Origin: Neoechinorhynchus agilis
Taxonomy: Eukaryota > Acanthocephala
Length of the DNA stretch: 64,000 nt
NCBI GenBank assembly: GCA_051530055.1
Contig: CM121342.1
Coordinates: 6,510,001 to 6,574,000 of the forward strand
Reading direction: 5' to 3'
Part shown: piece after piece, positions 13,001 to 23,300 of the stretch
Layout of the letters: each line of letters starts with the position of its first letter
How positions within the stretch are numbered: position 1 is the first letter of the stretch
Made by a program: the position numbers and the translations under genes
The notes under the pieces: model-generated
Databases searched by the model: none
What the model was told of the DNA's origin: nothing
What the model saw: the letters and a program-made list of their open reading frames with translations, nothing else

Positions 13001-13847
13001 GTGAAAATCTTGCAAAGATTTCATTCGAATGGAAAAAAGGAGGAATTTATGAATTTTTTAAAATCTCAAAGGAAAACATTAAAGTAGAATTCAAATGTGA
13101 AGGAATTTTTAGGCGACAAGAACGAGAAATAACCGTGAAAATCTTGCAAAGATTTCATTCGAATGGAAAAAGGAATTTATGAATTTTTGTAAAATCTCAA
13201 AGGAAAACATTAAAGTAGAATTCAAATGTGAAGGAAATGGTACCTCCCGAATACAATATATTCCAAATCTGTTACATTAGGGAGCGAATGAATACGGTCG
13301 ATCTTCAAACAAAACGTTCTTTATCGATCGAAGGGCAAAACAATAAATTTAATATTTTCTATCCAACGCTTAGCGGAAAAAATTAAAAAATAACTTTAGT
13401 TAAATCCGATTATTTTCGAAGAGGCATAAACAAGCAATTTAAGGAATGGTTAAAAAATCTTCAAATGAAGAAAAATACGATAAAATCAACAAAATTGAAT
13501 TCATATCGACAGAAAATCATTTTGACTTGTATGCGATGAAAAATAGTCGGCCAGTTAAAAATCGTTTTATTGTTTACGAATAATAAAATGATTTTTAACC
13601 GGGCGAGTATGATGCATTCTCGTCCGAAGAATGCTTTTAAAGTATCCCGAATATCGAGATTAACATCGTATTGGAGCTGCAACACAGCCGGATCCAAGTT
13701 TATTGTAAAAACAGGCAATCCAAGTTCCTTTCGTTTTTTCCAAATCTTCCCAACAAAAGAAGTTTTTCCCGATCCAGCCATTCCGATCACCACCACACAC
13801 AACGGCGCTAAATTTATATCATTGGAATGTTCACTGTGATTGGACAT
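10005..13847 (-). CDS. GPN1: GPN-loop GTPase 1, two exons with a non-GT..AG intron
   Basis: Small GTPase needed for assembly and nuclear import of RNA polymerase II. Exon 1 is 13847-13635 (71 codons from ATG), with P-loop GMAGSGKT at residues 22-29, then INLDPAV and NLDIRDTLK. Exon 2 is 10745-10005, beginning YQTVMQTYKLGPNG, which carries the diagnostic Gly-Pro-Asn loop, followed by LIDTPGQIESFTWSASG (G3) and LVLNKNDIEHH (the NKxD G4 motif). Joining AAA at 13635 directly to TAT at 10745 gives DTLK-YQTVMQTY, collinear with the nearly invariant DTVKYKEVMKQY of other animals. The total is 317 aa. That junction has neither GT nor AG; see findings. An upstream in-frame TTG at 13874 is not a likely start. 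TTTTAG precedes the ATG and could be a 5'-UTR or trans-splice acceptor (inference). Confidence 0.92.
10845..13240. repeat. About 133-bp tandem repeat, about 18 copies, in GPN1 intron
   Basis: The unit contains GAATTTTTAGGCGACAAGAA, ACCGTGAAAATCTTGCAAAG and ATTTATGAATTTTTGTAAAA. Spacing between units is 126-134 bp, depending on small indels. Copies are about 95% alike by eye. Short Met-starting frames of 60-100 codons on the plus strand simply track the repeat and are not genes. Confidence 0.95.
13545..13612. repeat. AT-rich foldback in GPN1 intron, related to repeats at 59440-59930
   Basis: TTAAAAATCGTTTTATTG (left) and its near complement ending AAATGATTTTTAACCGGGCG (right) form a hairpin of about 22 bp. 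The right arm read on the minus strand, CCGGTTAAAAATCATTTTAT, is the same sequence that opens each unit at 59436, 59650 and 59790, so this is a member of a dispersed repeat. Confidence 0.6.
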
Positions 13848-13984
13848 TTCTAAAACAATGGGGTTTTTTAACAAAAAAATTGTGATTTATATATATAGAG
13901 ATTAAATCCTATATAAATATGGTTTTAATCTACATCAATAGTTTTTTTGAAAAAAGTATTTACCGATTAAAAGTCTAATTGGAC

Positions 13985-14930
13985 TAAGAAGATTTAAAAT
14001 CAAGAGATGAACAAGGAAAATCTTTTTTTAGTTTTAATTTTTCAAAATCGTGCCCCAATCTCAAAAATATTCGCGAAATTCGTTTCGCTAAATTGCAATT
14101 TTAGATTGTCTTTTTTTATACGGTAAAAAAAGATTTAAAATCAAGAGATGAACAAGGAAAATCTTTTTTTAGTTTTAATTTTTCAAAATCGTGCCCCAAT
14201 CTCAAAAATATTCGCGAAATTCGTTTCGTTAAATTCTAATTTTAGATTGTCTTTTTTTATACGGTAAAAAAAGATTTAAAATCAAGAGATGAACAAGGAA
14301 AATCTTTTTTCAGTTTTAATTTTTCAAAATCGTGCCCCAATCTCAAAAATATTCGCGAAATTCGTTTCGCTAAATTGCAATTTTAGATTGTCCTTTTTTT
14401 ATACGGTAAAAAAAGATTTAAAATCAAGAGATGAACAAGGAAAATCTTTTTTCAGTTTTAATTTTTCAAAATCGCGCCCCAATCTCAAAAATATTCGCGA
14501 AATTCGTTTCGCTAAATTGCAATTTTAGATTGTCCTTTTTTATACGGTAAAAAAAGATTTAAAATCAAGAGATGAACAAGGAAAATCTTTTTTTAGTTTC
14601 AATTTTTCAAAATCGTGCCCCAATCTCAAAAATATTCGCGAAATTCGTTTCGTTAAATTCTAATTTTAGATTGTCTTTTTTTATACGGTAAAAAAAGATT
14701 TAAAATCAAGAGATGAACAAGGAAAATCTTTTTTCAGTTTTAATTTTTCAAAATCGTGCCCCAATCTCAAAAATATTCATGAAGTTCCGTTCGCTAAATT
14801 GCAATTTTAGATTGTCCTTTTTTTATACGGTAAAAAAAGATTTAAAATCAAGAGATGAACAAGGAAAATCTTTTTTAAGTTTTAATTTTTCAAAATCGTG
14901 CCCCAATCTCTCCCTCCCTTGCGCTGCGCC
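13985..14930. repeat. About 142-bp tandem repeat, nearly 7 copies
   Basis: The unit contains AAGATTTAAAATCAAGAGAT, CGTGCCCCAATCTCAAAAAT and CGCGAAATTCGTTTCG. The array lies upstream of GPN1 on the other side of its start codon. Its last unit runs into unrelated DNA at about 14910, where TCCCTCCCTTGCGCTGCGCC interrupts it. That insertion resembles the GC-rich C-terminal part of the RT family (compare 63005-63020). Confidence 0.9.
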
Positions 14931-15028
14931 TCCAGAGATTTCGAGAGAGTAGGGAATGTTCAATTCATCAAGAGATGAACAAAGTCGACAAAATCGTGCC
15001 ATAATTTCCAAAATATTCATGTTCTTGA

Positions 15029-15422
15029 ATGTGGCAAGTTCAAGCAAGATTACGAAAATGCAAAAAATACTACGAATTCACGACGAAAAGAATTAATCTC
15101 ATTAACAAATGTCGCCATTGGTCAAAAGTAGCAAATCAGAGAAGAGCATCGATTGGAAAAAACGTAACTCGCGATAATTCTTCCAGATTGATGATGTCAT
15201 TTGGTTATTGGCTAACCCGAAAAGTACGAATCGGTCAGAGAAACGATTCGAAATATCTGGATAAAGTATTTTATATCCAACGGAAATTATGATTACCACA
15301 CATTACTTTCTTTTTCACCAAAAAAGTTTGTTGGAGAGGATGCTAAAAAACTTTTAAATTCAAAATTGGATCGAACGCGACCGGTAGATTTACAACGTTT
15401 AGAGAAGACCGCCGGTTTTTAA
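15029..15422 (+). CDS. Unrecognised two-exon gene, 110 aa
   Basis: Exon 1 is 15029-15163 (ATG start) and exon 2 is 15225-15422 (TAA at 15420-15422). The 61-nt intron begins GTAACT, has a CTAAC branch-like site and ends GAAAAG. The reading frame is phase 0 across the junction. The product is very basic in its first half (RLRKCKKYYEFTTKRINLIN, NQRRASIGKN). Its second half contains YESVRETIRNIWIKYF, HTLLSFSPKKFVGEDAKKLL and RPVDLQRLEKTAGF. No domain, signal peptide or membrane span was recognised. Size and charge would suit a mitochondrial ribosomal or assembly protein, but that is a guess. Exon 2 has strongly protein-like codon choice. It could also be the 3' end of a longer gene. Confidence 0.55.
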
Positions 15423-15712
15423 AGTGCAAATAAAAATCTCTCGTTTGCGAGGCGCGTGATTCGTCGCTCACCAATTAAGTTGCTTTTTTTTCAAGCCACA
15501 AATTCAGGTTATTGGTTAAAGGTTCCTATTTTCGGTTTGCCCTCATCATCTACACAGGTTAAAGCTAACGAAACAGATTTGGACCTCCAACGAAAAAAAA
15601 ATAATTTTCTATCTCCATTTTAGTTTAATGTTTCACTTGAGATTTCTATTTAAACGAATCTCGTTTTAAATCATCGCGCGATTTTGAAATAATCGTTTAT
15701 TTCAATTAAGAA
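15423..15712. other. Spacer, nothing recognised
   Basis: AT-rich intergenic DNA between the small two-exon gene and a terminal-inverted-repeat element. No gene, RNA or repeat was recognised. Confidence 0.4.
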
Positions 15713-16236
15713 AATTAATTATGATGGTGAACTGAATAAAAAAATTATGAATATATTAATCAGAATTTTCGACCAATGCGTTGGTCGAAGAGAAATGGAT
15801 TTTGGGGAAAGACCCTTCAATTGAGCGAGATTATGACATTGGAGATGTATTTCAAGATTTTATTTGGAACCAAACTTTGTTTAAATTTGCCTACAATAAA
15901 GATATAAATATTTTCCGAACTTCCGAGCCTTACGAAATCACCTTTGTTTTTAATTGGAACTGCGATTCCAAGGGATAAAACTTCTTTTCGAAAATTGGCA
16001 TTGAACTGAATGCTGCGAAATGCGAGATTTTAGTGATGAACATCGAAAAAATAACCATGAACCACTTTTAGAAACTGTACCCCGCGATAACAGTACATTG
16101 AGGAGATTCTCAATAAGAGGAAGTTGAGGAATAAATTTTTGTATGACTTTAGAAAATGCTTCAAAGACCGAATGATCGTACACAGAACTTGAAATATATT
16201 CATAATTTTTCCTTCAGTTCACCATCATAATTAATT
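15713..16236. mobile_element. About 520-bp element with 45-bp terminal inverted repeats
   Basis: The left end 15713-15757 starts AATTAATTATGATGGTGAAC. The right end 16193-16236 finishes TTCACCATCATAATTAATT, its near-exact reverse complement over about 45 bp. Inside is a plus-strand piece at 15985-16040 reading [17 protein letters not shown], matching the RT of copy a (MGIELNSSKCELLLMNM), so an old RT fragment was captured. The rest shows no recognisable transposase. The right terminal repeat is then reused as the unit of the adjoining tandem array. Confidence 0.6.
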
Positions 16237-17070
16237 CCTAAATAAATATCTACACCATAATTTTTCCTTCAGTTCACCATCATAATTAATTCCTAAATAA
16301 ATATCTACACAATTAAGAAAATCGATACTTTTATGTTCGTCTCTTTGATTGATAATTTTTCCTTCGTTCAATATAATTAATTCTAAAAAGTATATTTAAA
16401 TTAAAAAATCGATACTTTTATGTTCTCCTTTCGATTGATAATTTTCTTCATTCCACCTATAATTAATTCCTAAATAAATATCTACACCATAATTTTTCCT
16501 TCAGTTCACCATCATAATTAATTCCTAAATGAATATCTACACAATTAAGAAAATCGATACTTTATGTTCGTCTCTTTCGATTGATAATTTTCCTTCAGTT
16601 CACCATCATAATTAATTCCTAAATAAATATCTACACCATAATTTTTCCTTCAGTTCACATTATAATTAATTCCTAAATGAATATCTACACAATTAAGAAA
16701 ATCGATACTTTTATGTTCGTCTCTTTCGATTGATAATTTTTCCTCCAGTTCACCATCATAATTAATTCCTAAATAAATATCTACACCATAATTTTTCCTT
16801 CAGTTCACCATCATAATTAATTCCTAAATAAATATCTACACAATTAAGAAAATCGATACTTTTATGTTCGTCTCTTTCGATTGATAATTTTTCCTTCAGT
16901 TCACCACCATAATTAATTCCTAAATAAATATCTACACCATAATTTTTCCTTCAGTTCACCATCATAATTAATTCCTAAATGAATATCTACACAATTAAGA
17001 AAATCGATACTTTTATGTTCGTCTCTTTCGATTGATAATTTTTCCTTCAGTTCACCATCATAATTAATTC
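16194..17070. repeat. Composite tandem array built from the neighbouring TIR
   Basis: Alternating blocks of about 55 bp contain TTTTTCCTTCAGTTCACCAT then CATAATTAATTCCTAAATAA, and blocks of about 50 bp contain ATTAAGAAAATCGATACTTT and TGTTCGTCTCTTTCGATTGA. The first block type is the right terminal repeat of the element at 15713-16236. About 14 blocks are visible, some with deletions. Confidence 0.85.
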
Positions 17071-18650
17071 CCGAGATCATTTTTAAACCAGAAAATCGAA
17101 ACCGCTAAATTCTTTGTCTTTGAGAAAAGAAGGTTTTTTTTTTTAAAGAAAAAGAAAATCGAAACCGTTCAATTCTTTGTCTTTAAGAAAGAAAAGGTTT
17201 GAGATTATTTTCTAAAAGAAAAAGAAAATCGAAACCGCTAAATTCTTTGTCTTTAAGAAAAAAAAGGTTTGAGATCATTTTTTAAAATAAAAGGAAAATC
17301 GAAACCGCTAAATTCTTTGTCTTTAACAAAAAAAAGGTTTGAGATCATTTTTAAACCAGAAAATCGAAACCGCTAAATTCTTTGTCTTTGAGAAAAGAAG
17401 GTTTTTTTTAAAGAAAAAGAAAATCGAAACCGTTCAATTCTTTGTCTTTAAGAAAGAAAAGGTTTGAGATTATTTTCTAAAAGAAAAAGAAAATCCAAAC
17501 CGCTAAATTCTTTGCCTTTAAGAAAAAAGGTTTGAGATCATTTTTAAACCAGAAAATCGAAACCGCAAAATTCTTTGCCTTTAATAATAAAAAAAGGTTT
17601 GAGATCATTTTCTAAAAGAAAAAGAAAATCGAAACCGCTAAATTCTTTGTCTTTAATAAAAAAAAGGTTTGAGATTATTTTTAAACCAGAAAATCGAAAC
17701 CTCTTTGTCTTCAAAGAAAAAAAGGTTTGGTTTTTGCTAAATTCTTTGTCTTTAATAAAAAAAGGTTTGAGATTAACTTTTAAACCAGAAAATCGAAACC
17801 TCTTTGTCTTCAAAGAAAGAAAAGGTTTGAGATTATTTTCTAAAAGAAAAAGAAAATCGAAACCGCTAAATTCTTTGTCTTTAAGAAAAAAAGGTTTTTT
17901 TAAACAAAAAGAAAATCGAAACCGTTAAATTCTTTGTCTTTAAGAAAAGAAGGTTTGAGATTAACTTTTAAACCAGAAAATCGAAACCGCAAAATTCTTT
18001 GTCTTTAACAAAAGAAGGTTTGAGATTATTTTTAAAAAAGAAAATCGAAACCGCTAAATTCTTTGTCTTTAAGAAAAAAAAGGTTTGAGATCATTTTTAA
18101 ACCAGAAAATCGAAACCGCTAAATTCTTTGTCTTTAAGAAAAGAAGGTTTGAGATTATTTTCTAAAAGAAAAAGAAAATCGAAACCGCACAATTCTTTGC
18201 CTTTAATAATAAAAAAAGGTTTGAGATTAATTTTTAAAACAAAAAATCGAAACCGCTAAATTCTTTGTCTTTAAGAAAAAAAGGTTTGAGATTATTTTTT
18301 AAAACAGAAAATCGAAACCGTTCTTTGTCTTTAAAGAAAAAAAGGTTTGAGATTATTTTTAAAAAAAAGTGGCTAAATTCTTTGTCTTTAATAAAAAAAA
18401 GGTTTGAGATTAACTTTTAAACCAGAAAATCGAAACCTCTTTGTCTTCAAAGAAAAAAAGGTTTGAGATTATTTAAAAAAAAGCTAAATTCTTTGTCTTT
18501 AATAAAAAAAAAGGTTTGAGATTAACTTTTAAACCAGAAAATCGAAACCTCTTTGTCTTCAAAGAAAAAAAGGTTTGAGATTATTTAAAAAAAAGCTAAA
18601 TTCTTTGTCTTTAATAAAAAAAAGGTTTGAGATTATTTTGCTAACAAAAC
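17070..18650. repeat. 60-70-bp A-rich tandem repeat, about 24 copies
   Basis: Unit core is GAAAATCGAAACCGCTAAAT followed by TCTTTGTCTTTAAGAAAAAA and GGTTTGAGATTATTTTT. Unit length varies (about 50-75 bp) through homopolymer and internal deletions, making higher-order variants near 18370-18620. The array ends about 100 bp before the UBE2G1 start codon. Confidence 0.9.
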
Positions 18651-18753
18651 CCAAATCGAACGCGTTCAATTGTTTGTTTTTCGACAACGTTACGGAAGAA
18701 CAACACCGGAACAAGTGTTTTACAAAAGATTCGATTTTGGTTTCCGTTTAAAG

Positions 18754-19308
18754 ATGAGCTCAGGTCAGCACGGTTATCGGATGCGAGCCACGAATGAAAT
18801 AAGCGATCCGGTGGCCCGTCGGTCTACGGTCCTTTTACAGAAGCAACTGCGGGACTTGCTCAAAGACCCTGATGCCGGGTTCTCGGCTGGATTAGCGAAC
18901 GATGACGACATTTACGTTTGGAATGTAGTTGTGATTGGTCCACCTCAGACACCTTACGAGGGTGGATTTTTTAAAGCAGTTCTCCATTTCCCAGTGGATT
19001 ATCCAATGCGGCCGCCTAAAATGACGTTTACCAGTGAAATATGGCATCCGAATATTGGTACGGACGGTAAAGTGTGCATTAGCATCCTCCATGAACCCGG
19101 CGATGACCAATTTGGATACGAAACCGCTTGTGAACGATGGCTACCCGTTCATACCGTAGAAACGATTCTTGTTTCGGTGATCAGCATGCTCTCTGATCCA
19201 AATGACGAAAGTCCGGCCAATGTAGATGCTGCGAAACAATTCAGGGACGATTATCAGGGATTTAAACGAAGGGTTCATGAATGCGTTCGAAAATCACAAG
19301 ACTTCTGA
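18754..19308 (+). CDS. UBE2G1: Ubiquitin-conjugating enzyme E2 G1-like, intronless
   Basis: E2 enzyme that accepts ubiquitin from E1 on a cysteine thioester. The UBC fold is complete in 184 aa from ATG 18754. It contains IGPPQTPYEGGFF, YPMRPPKMTF, the HPN motif in IWHPNIGTDG, catalytic Cys108 in GKVCISILHEPGDD, and the acidic loop insertion (HEPGDDQFGYE) typical of the Ubc7/G1/G2/R1 group. WLPVHTVETILVSVISML and SPANVDAAK point to G1 rather than G2. The frame continues upstream to 18670 through lower-quality sequence. The ATG at 18754 fits family length better, leaving an extra stretch of about 20 residues (SSGQHGYRMRATNEISDPVA) at the N-terminus. There are no introns, unlike several neighbours, so a retrocopied origin is possible. 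Confidence 0.93.
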   Translation: MSSGQHGYRMRATNEISDPVARRSTVLLQKQLRDLLKDPDAGFSAGLANDDDIYVWNVVVIGPPQTPYEGGFFKAVLHFPVDYPMRPPKMTFTSEIWHPNIGTDGKVCISILHEPGDDQFGYETACERWLPVHTVETILVSVISMLSDPNDESPANVDAAKQFRDDYQGFKRRVHECVRKSQDF

Positions 19309-19311
19309 AAA

Positions 19312-19676
19312 AATTCGAGTAGAATATTTTTTTAAAGATATTACGAGCGAATGGTTCTTTGATTCCCCAAAAGTCGCTTTTCTAAAATCGAGTAGAATAT
19401 TTTTTTAAAGATATTACGAGCGAATGGTTCTTTGATTCCCCAAAAGTCGCTTTTCTAAAATCGAGTAGAATATTTTTTTAAAGATATTACGAGCGAATGG
19501 TTCTTTGATTCCCCAAAAGTCGCTTTTCTAAAATCGAGTAGAATATTTTTTTTAAAGATATTACGAGCGAATGGTTCTTTGATTCCCCAAAAGTCGCTTT
19601 TCTAAAATCGAGTAGAATATTTTTTTAAAGATATTACGAGCGAATGGTTCTTTGATTCCCCAAAAGTCGCTTCTAA
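19312..19676. repeat. 74-bp tandem repeat, about 5 copies
   Basis: Nearly identical units with TCGAGTAGAATATTTTTTTA, AAGATATTACGAGCGAATGG and GATTCCCCAAAAGTCGCTTT start immediately after the UBE2G1 stop codon and end about 50 bp before the first FBXL exon. High identity between units suggests recent amplification. Confidence 0.95.
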
Positions 19677-19728
19677 TTTCGATTTATATTGAGTTGGGTA
19701 AAATACTCCCGTTTTCTCTCTTCGACAG

Positions 19729-20294
19729 ATAACGGACGAAACTCTAGAGACGATCGGTAAAGTGGGCAAGAATATCGAATGGCTGGTAAGTTTGAATATA
19801 ATTTTTGGGCATACATCGATGCTTTTAGAATCTCTCGAGATGTGACCAGATTACTGATTCTGGAATACAAGCTCTTTGCTTTCGGCACGAATTGCAATGC
19901 AATTTACGAGTTTTAGAGCTTGATAACTGTTCTCATGTAGACTTATTGAGTTTGTGATCATCACGGAGGATCGGCTGAATCACAAGTTCAATTGATATCT
20001 GATGAATCCTTAAAGACTCTCTTGAAATGTTTGAATTTGTGTCGTTTAGAAATGTTCGATTGTAGTCGAGTATCTCAAAAGGCTATCGATGAATTCCGGA
20101 TGGAAAGGCCGGATGTTATGCTTCATTCTTATTTTGTGTTCAGGAGTGAAAACATCGAAGACGAACCGGAGCGTCGATTTCTTAGAAGAAGAAGGAGAAG
20201 GCGGCACAATAATGAGAACGGCGAGAGACGTTGGTTGCGAGATATCGTGTTTCGAAGAACTGAACGAGTCGTTCAATGCTGTGCTATTGCTTAA
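19729..20294 (+). CDS. FBXL2/FBXL20-like F-box/LRR protein, C-terminal exons only
   Basis: SCF ubiquitin-ligase substrate receptor fragment. Exons are 19729-19785 (ITDETLETIGKVGKNIEWL), 19829-19936 (NLSRCDQITDSGIQAL to VLELDNCSH) and 19995-20294 (ISDESLKTLL to the stop). The product aligns with the last three leucine-rich repeats of FBXL2/20 (human ELDNCPLITDASLEHL, then a tail like IKVHAYF). The C-terminus VVQCCAIA is a CaaX prenylation box, as in FBXL2/20. The first exon has a good polypyrimidine acceptor. The first intron (43 nt) is GTAAGT..TTTTAG, whereas the second (19937-19994) is not GT..AG; see findings. The F-box and about eight repeats should lie upstream, but UBE2G1 and an array occupy that space. 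Either UBE2G1 sits in an intron of this gene or the gene is truncated. Confidence 0.75.
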
Positions 20295-20394
20295 ATTAAA
20301 ACTTAGTGACGATTTTGTCGTTTAAAAAAAAGAAATTTCTACTTTTAATTCAAAATGATTTTGGGCCTTCGATTATATCAAAGTGATTTCGTTG

Positions 20395-23300
20395 TTAGAT
20401 CAGCAACGGCTTTATCATTCTAAGGAACTCTTGTTGATTCTCGGCATCCATTGACATGAACATTTTCATGAGTTTTCTAGACGAAGCACTTCGAACAAAC
20501 GTCAATATCCACACGTACGTAAAAGTGAACATTGCGTATTGGCAATCAAATCGATCCATAAATCCGCCATGACCGGGAATGGTATCGGAAAAATCCTTAA
20601 TCTTAAACGCTCGTTTGAATCCACTGGCAAAAAATCCACCAAATGGTCCAATCAATGAAGCAAACAATGATAAAGCGATGGCGTGCACTTGAAACGGGTA
20701 TAAATCCACATGAAACATGTTGAGATATTTAAATATTAAAGGAAGTTCATAAGTTTGAAGCTGGAATAATCGACCGGGAGTACATTCGTCGCTGGTTTGA
20801 ACGTCTTGAACTGGACATACGAGATAGTTGTACTGAGCCAAATGTCCACTTACAAAGAAACCAAGAATTAAAGTAATCAACGCACCGCCTATGAATCCTT
20901 CCCATGTCTTTTTAAAGCAATGAATCCTGTTGAAAACTACAATAACGATTTGGAGCTTATTTGGTTCGAAGTTTCCTCTTTAAATATTAAAATAGGCATT
21001 TGATCATCTTTAAAAAAAAGGATAACGTGTAAAACAACCTTTTTTTTCGTACTCGCCATAAAAAAAGGTCGATTTTTTAGCTTAGAAAAAGAGAATTCTT
21101 GTAATGAAGCAACAGTGCTTTTTCGGTTAATTAACGGGAAAAGACCAGAGTTTGTGTTTGGTTGCGCTAAACTCAACAATTAAGACGACCCAAACAACCA
21201 CGGGAACCATGTATCTTTGGATTCGTTCTGTTTGAGACTGTAACAGAACCAGACCCACTACAGCGGAGATCCCGGCGACCATGGACAATCCCGAGGCTAT
21301 TCTCTTCCCGAAACGAATTCTAAGACTTTCCTCACGAGAATATAACTTTTTAGTGTTATAATTTTTTTGGGAACCAAAAAAAACCTTAGATTTGTTGTCA
21401 ATTTTTACAGAATCGATTTCTTTTCGGATTCCCGAAACGAATTCTAAGACTTTCCTCACGAGAATATAACTTTTTAGTGTTATAATTTTTTTGGGCACCA
21501 GAAAAAACCTTAGATTTGTTGTCAATTTTTACAGAATCGATTTCTTTTCGGATTCCCGAAACGAATTCTAAGACTTTCCTCAGGAGAATATAAATTTTTA
21601 GTGTTATAATTTTTTTGGGCACCAGAAAAAACCTTAGATTTGTTGTCAATTTTTACAGAATCGATTTCTTTTCGGATTCCCGAAACGAATTCTAAGACTT
21701 TCCTCAGGAGAATATAAATTTTTAGTGTTATAATTTTTTTGGGCACCAGAAAAAACCTTAAATTTGTTGTCAATTTTTACAGAATCGATTTCTTTTCGGA
21801 TTTCCGAAACGAATTCTAAGACTTTCCTCAGGAGAATATAACTTTTTAGTGTTATAATTTTTTTGGGCACCAGAAAAAACCTTAGATTTGTTGTCAATTT
21901 TACAGAATCGATTTCTTTTCGGATTTCCGCAACGAATTCTAGACTTTCCTCACGAGAATATAACTTTTTGTTATAATTTTTTTGGGCACCAGAAAAAACC
22001 TTAGATTTGTCAATTTTCAGAATCGATTTCTTTTCGGATTTCCGCAACGAATTCTAAGACTTTCCTCACGAGAATATAACTTTTTGGTGTTATAATTTTT
22101 GGGCACCGAAAAAACCTTAATTTGTTGTCAATTTTTACAGAATCGATTTCTTTTCGGATTCCCGAAACGAATTTAAACTTTCCTCAGGAGAATATAACTT
22201 TTTAGTGTTATAATTTTTTGGGCACCAGAAACCTTAGATTTGTTGTCAATTTTTACAGAATCGATTTCTTTTCGGATTCCCGAAACGAATTCTAAGACTT
22301 TCCTCAGGAGAATATAACTTTTTAGTGTTATAATTTTTTTGGGCACCAGAAAAAACCTTAGATTTGTTGTCAATTTTTACAGAATCGATTTCTTTTCGGA
22401 TTTCCGAAACGAATTCTAAGACTTTCCTCACGAGAATATAACTTTTTAGTGTTATAATTTTTTTGGGCACCAGAAAAAACCTTAGATTTGTTGTCAATTT
22501 TTACAGAATCGATTTCTTTTCGGATTTCCGCAACGAATTCTAAGACTTTCCTCACGAGAATATAACTTTTTGGTGTTATAATTTTTTTGGGAACCAGAAA
22601 AAACCTTAGATTTGTTGTCAATTTTTACAGAATCGATTTCTTTTCGGATTCCCGAAACGAATTCTAAGACTTTCCTCAGGAGAATATAAATTTTTAGTGT
22701 TATAATTTTTTTGGGCACCAGAAAAAACCTTAGATTTGTTGTCAATTTTTACAGAATCGATTTCTTTTCGGATTCCCGAAACGAATTCTAAACTTTCCTC
22801 ACGAGAATATAATTTTTGTGTTATAATTTTTTTGGGACCAAAAACTTAATTTGTTGTCTTTTGTTTTTTTGGTTGGTTTAAGACTTTCCTAGGAGAATAT
22901 AACTTTTTGTGTTATAATTTTTTTGGACCGAAAAAACCTTAATTTGTTGTCAATTTTTACAGAATGATTTCTTTTCGGATTTCCGCAACGAATTCTAAGA
23001 CTTTCCTCACGAGAATATAACTTTTTGGTGTTATAATTTTTTTGGGCACCAGAAAAAACCTTAGATTTGTTGTCAATTTTTACAGAATCGATTTCTTTTC
23101 GGATTCCCGAAACGAATTCTAAGACTTTCCTCAGGAGAATATAACTTTTTAGTGTTATAATTTTTTTGGGCACCAGAAAAAACCTTAAATTTGTTGTCAA
23201 TTTTTACAGAATCGATTTCTTTTCGGATTCCCGAAACGAATTCTAAGACTTTCCTCAGGAGAATATAACTTTTTGGTGTTATAATTTTTTTTTTTTGTGT

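Larger units (their letters stand above)
10746..13634 (-). other. 2.9 kb non-canonical intron of GPN1 with complementary ends
   Basis: Borders were set by protein collinearity. On the minus strand the intron begins GCATTCTTCGGACG and ends CCGATGACTGCTAAATAAAC. Near its 5' end AGCATTCTTCGGA can pair with TCCGATGACTGCT near the 3' end (11 of 13 positions complementary). The interior is mostly a 133-bp tandem array. No in-frame GT donor near the exon end gives the conserved protein. Confidence 0.7.

Noticed and set aside
11016-13087. Frames MNFCKISKENNKVEFKCEGI.. in the GPN1 intron
   Set aside because: They follow the 133-bp tandem unit and lack any non-repeat extension.
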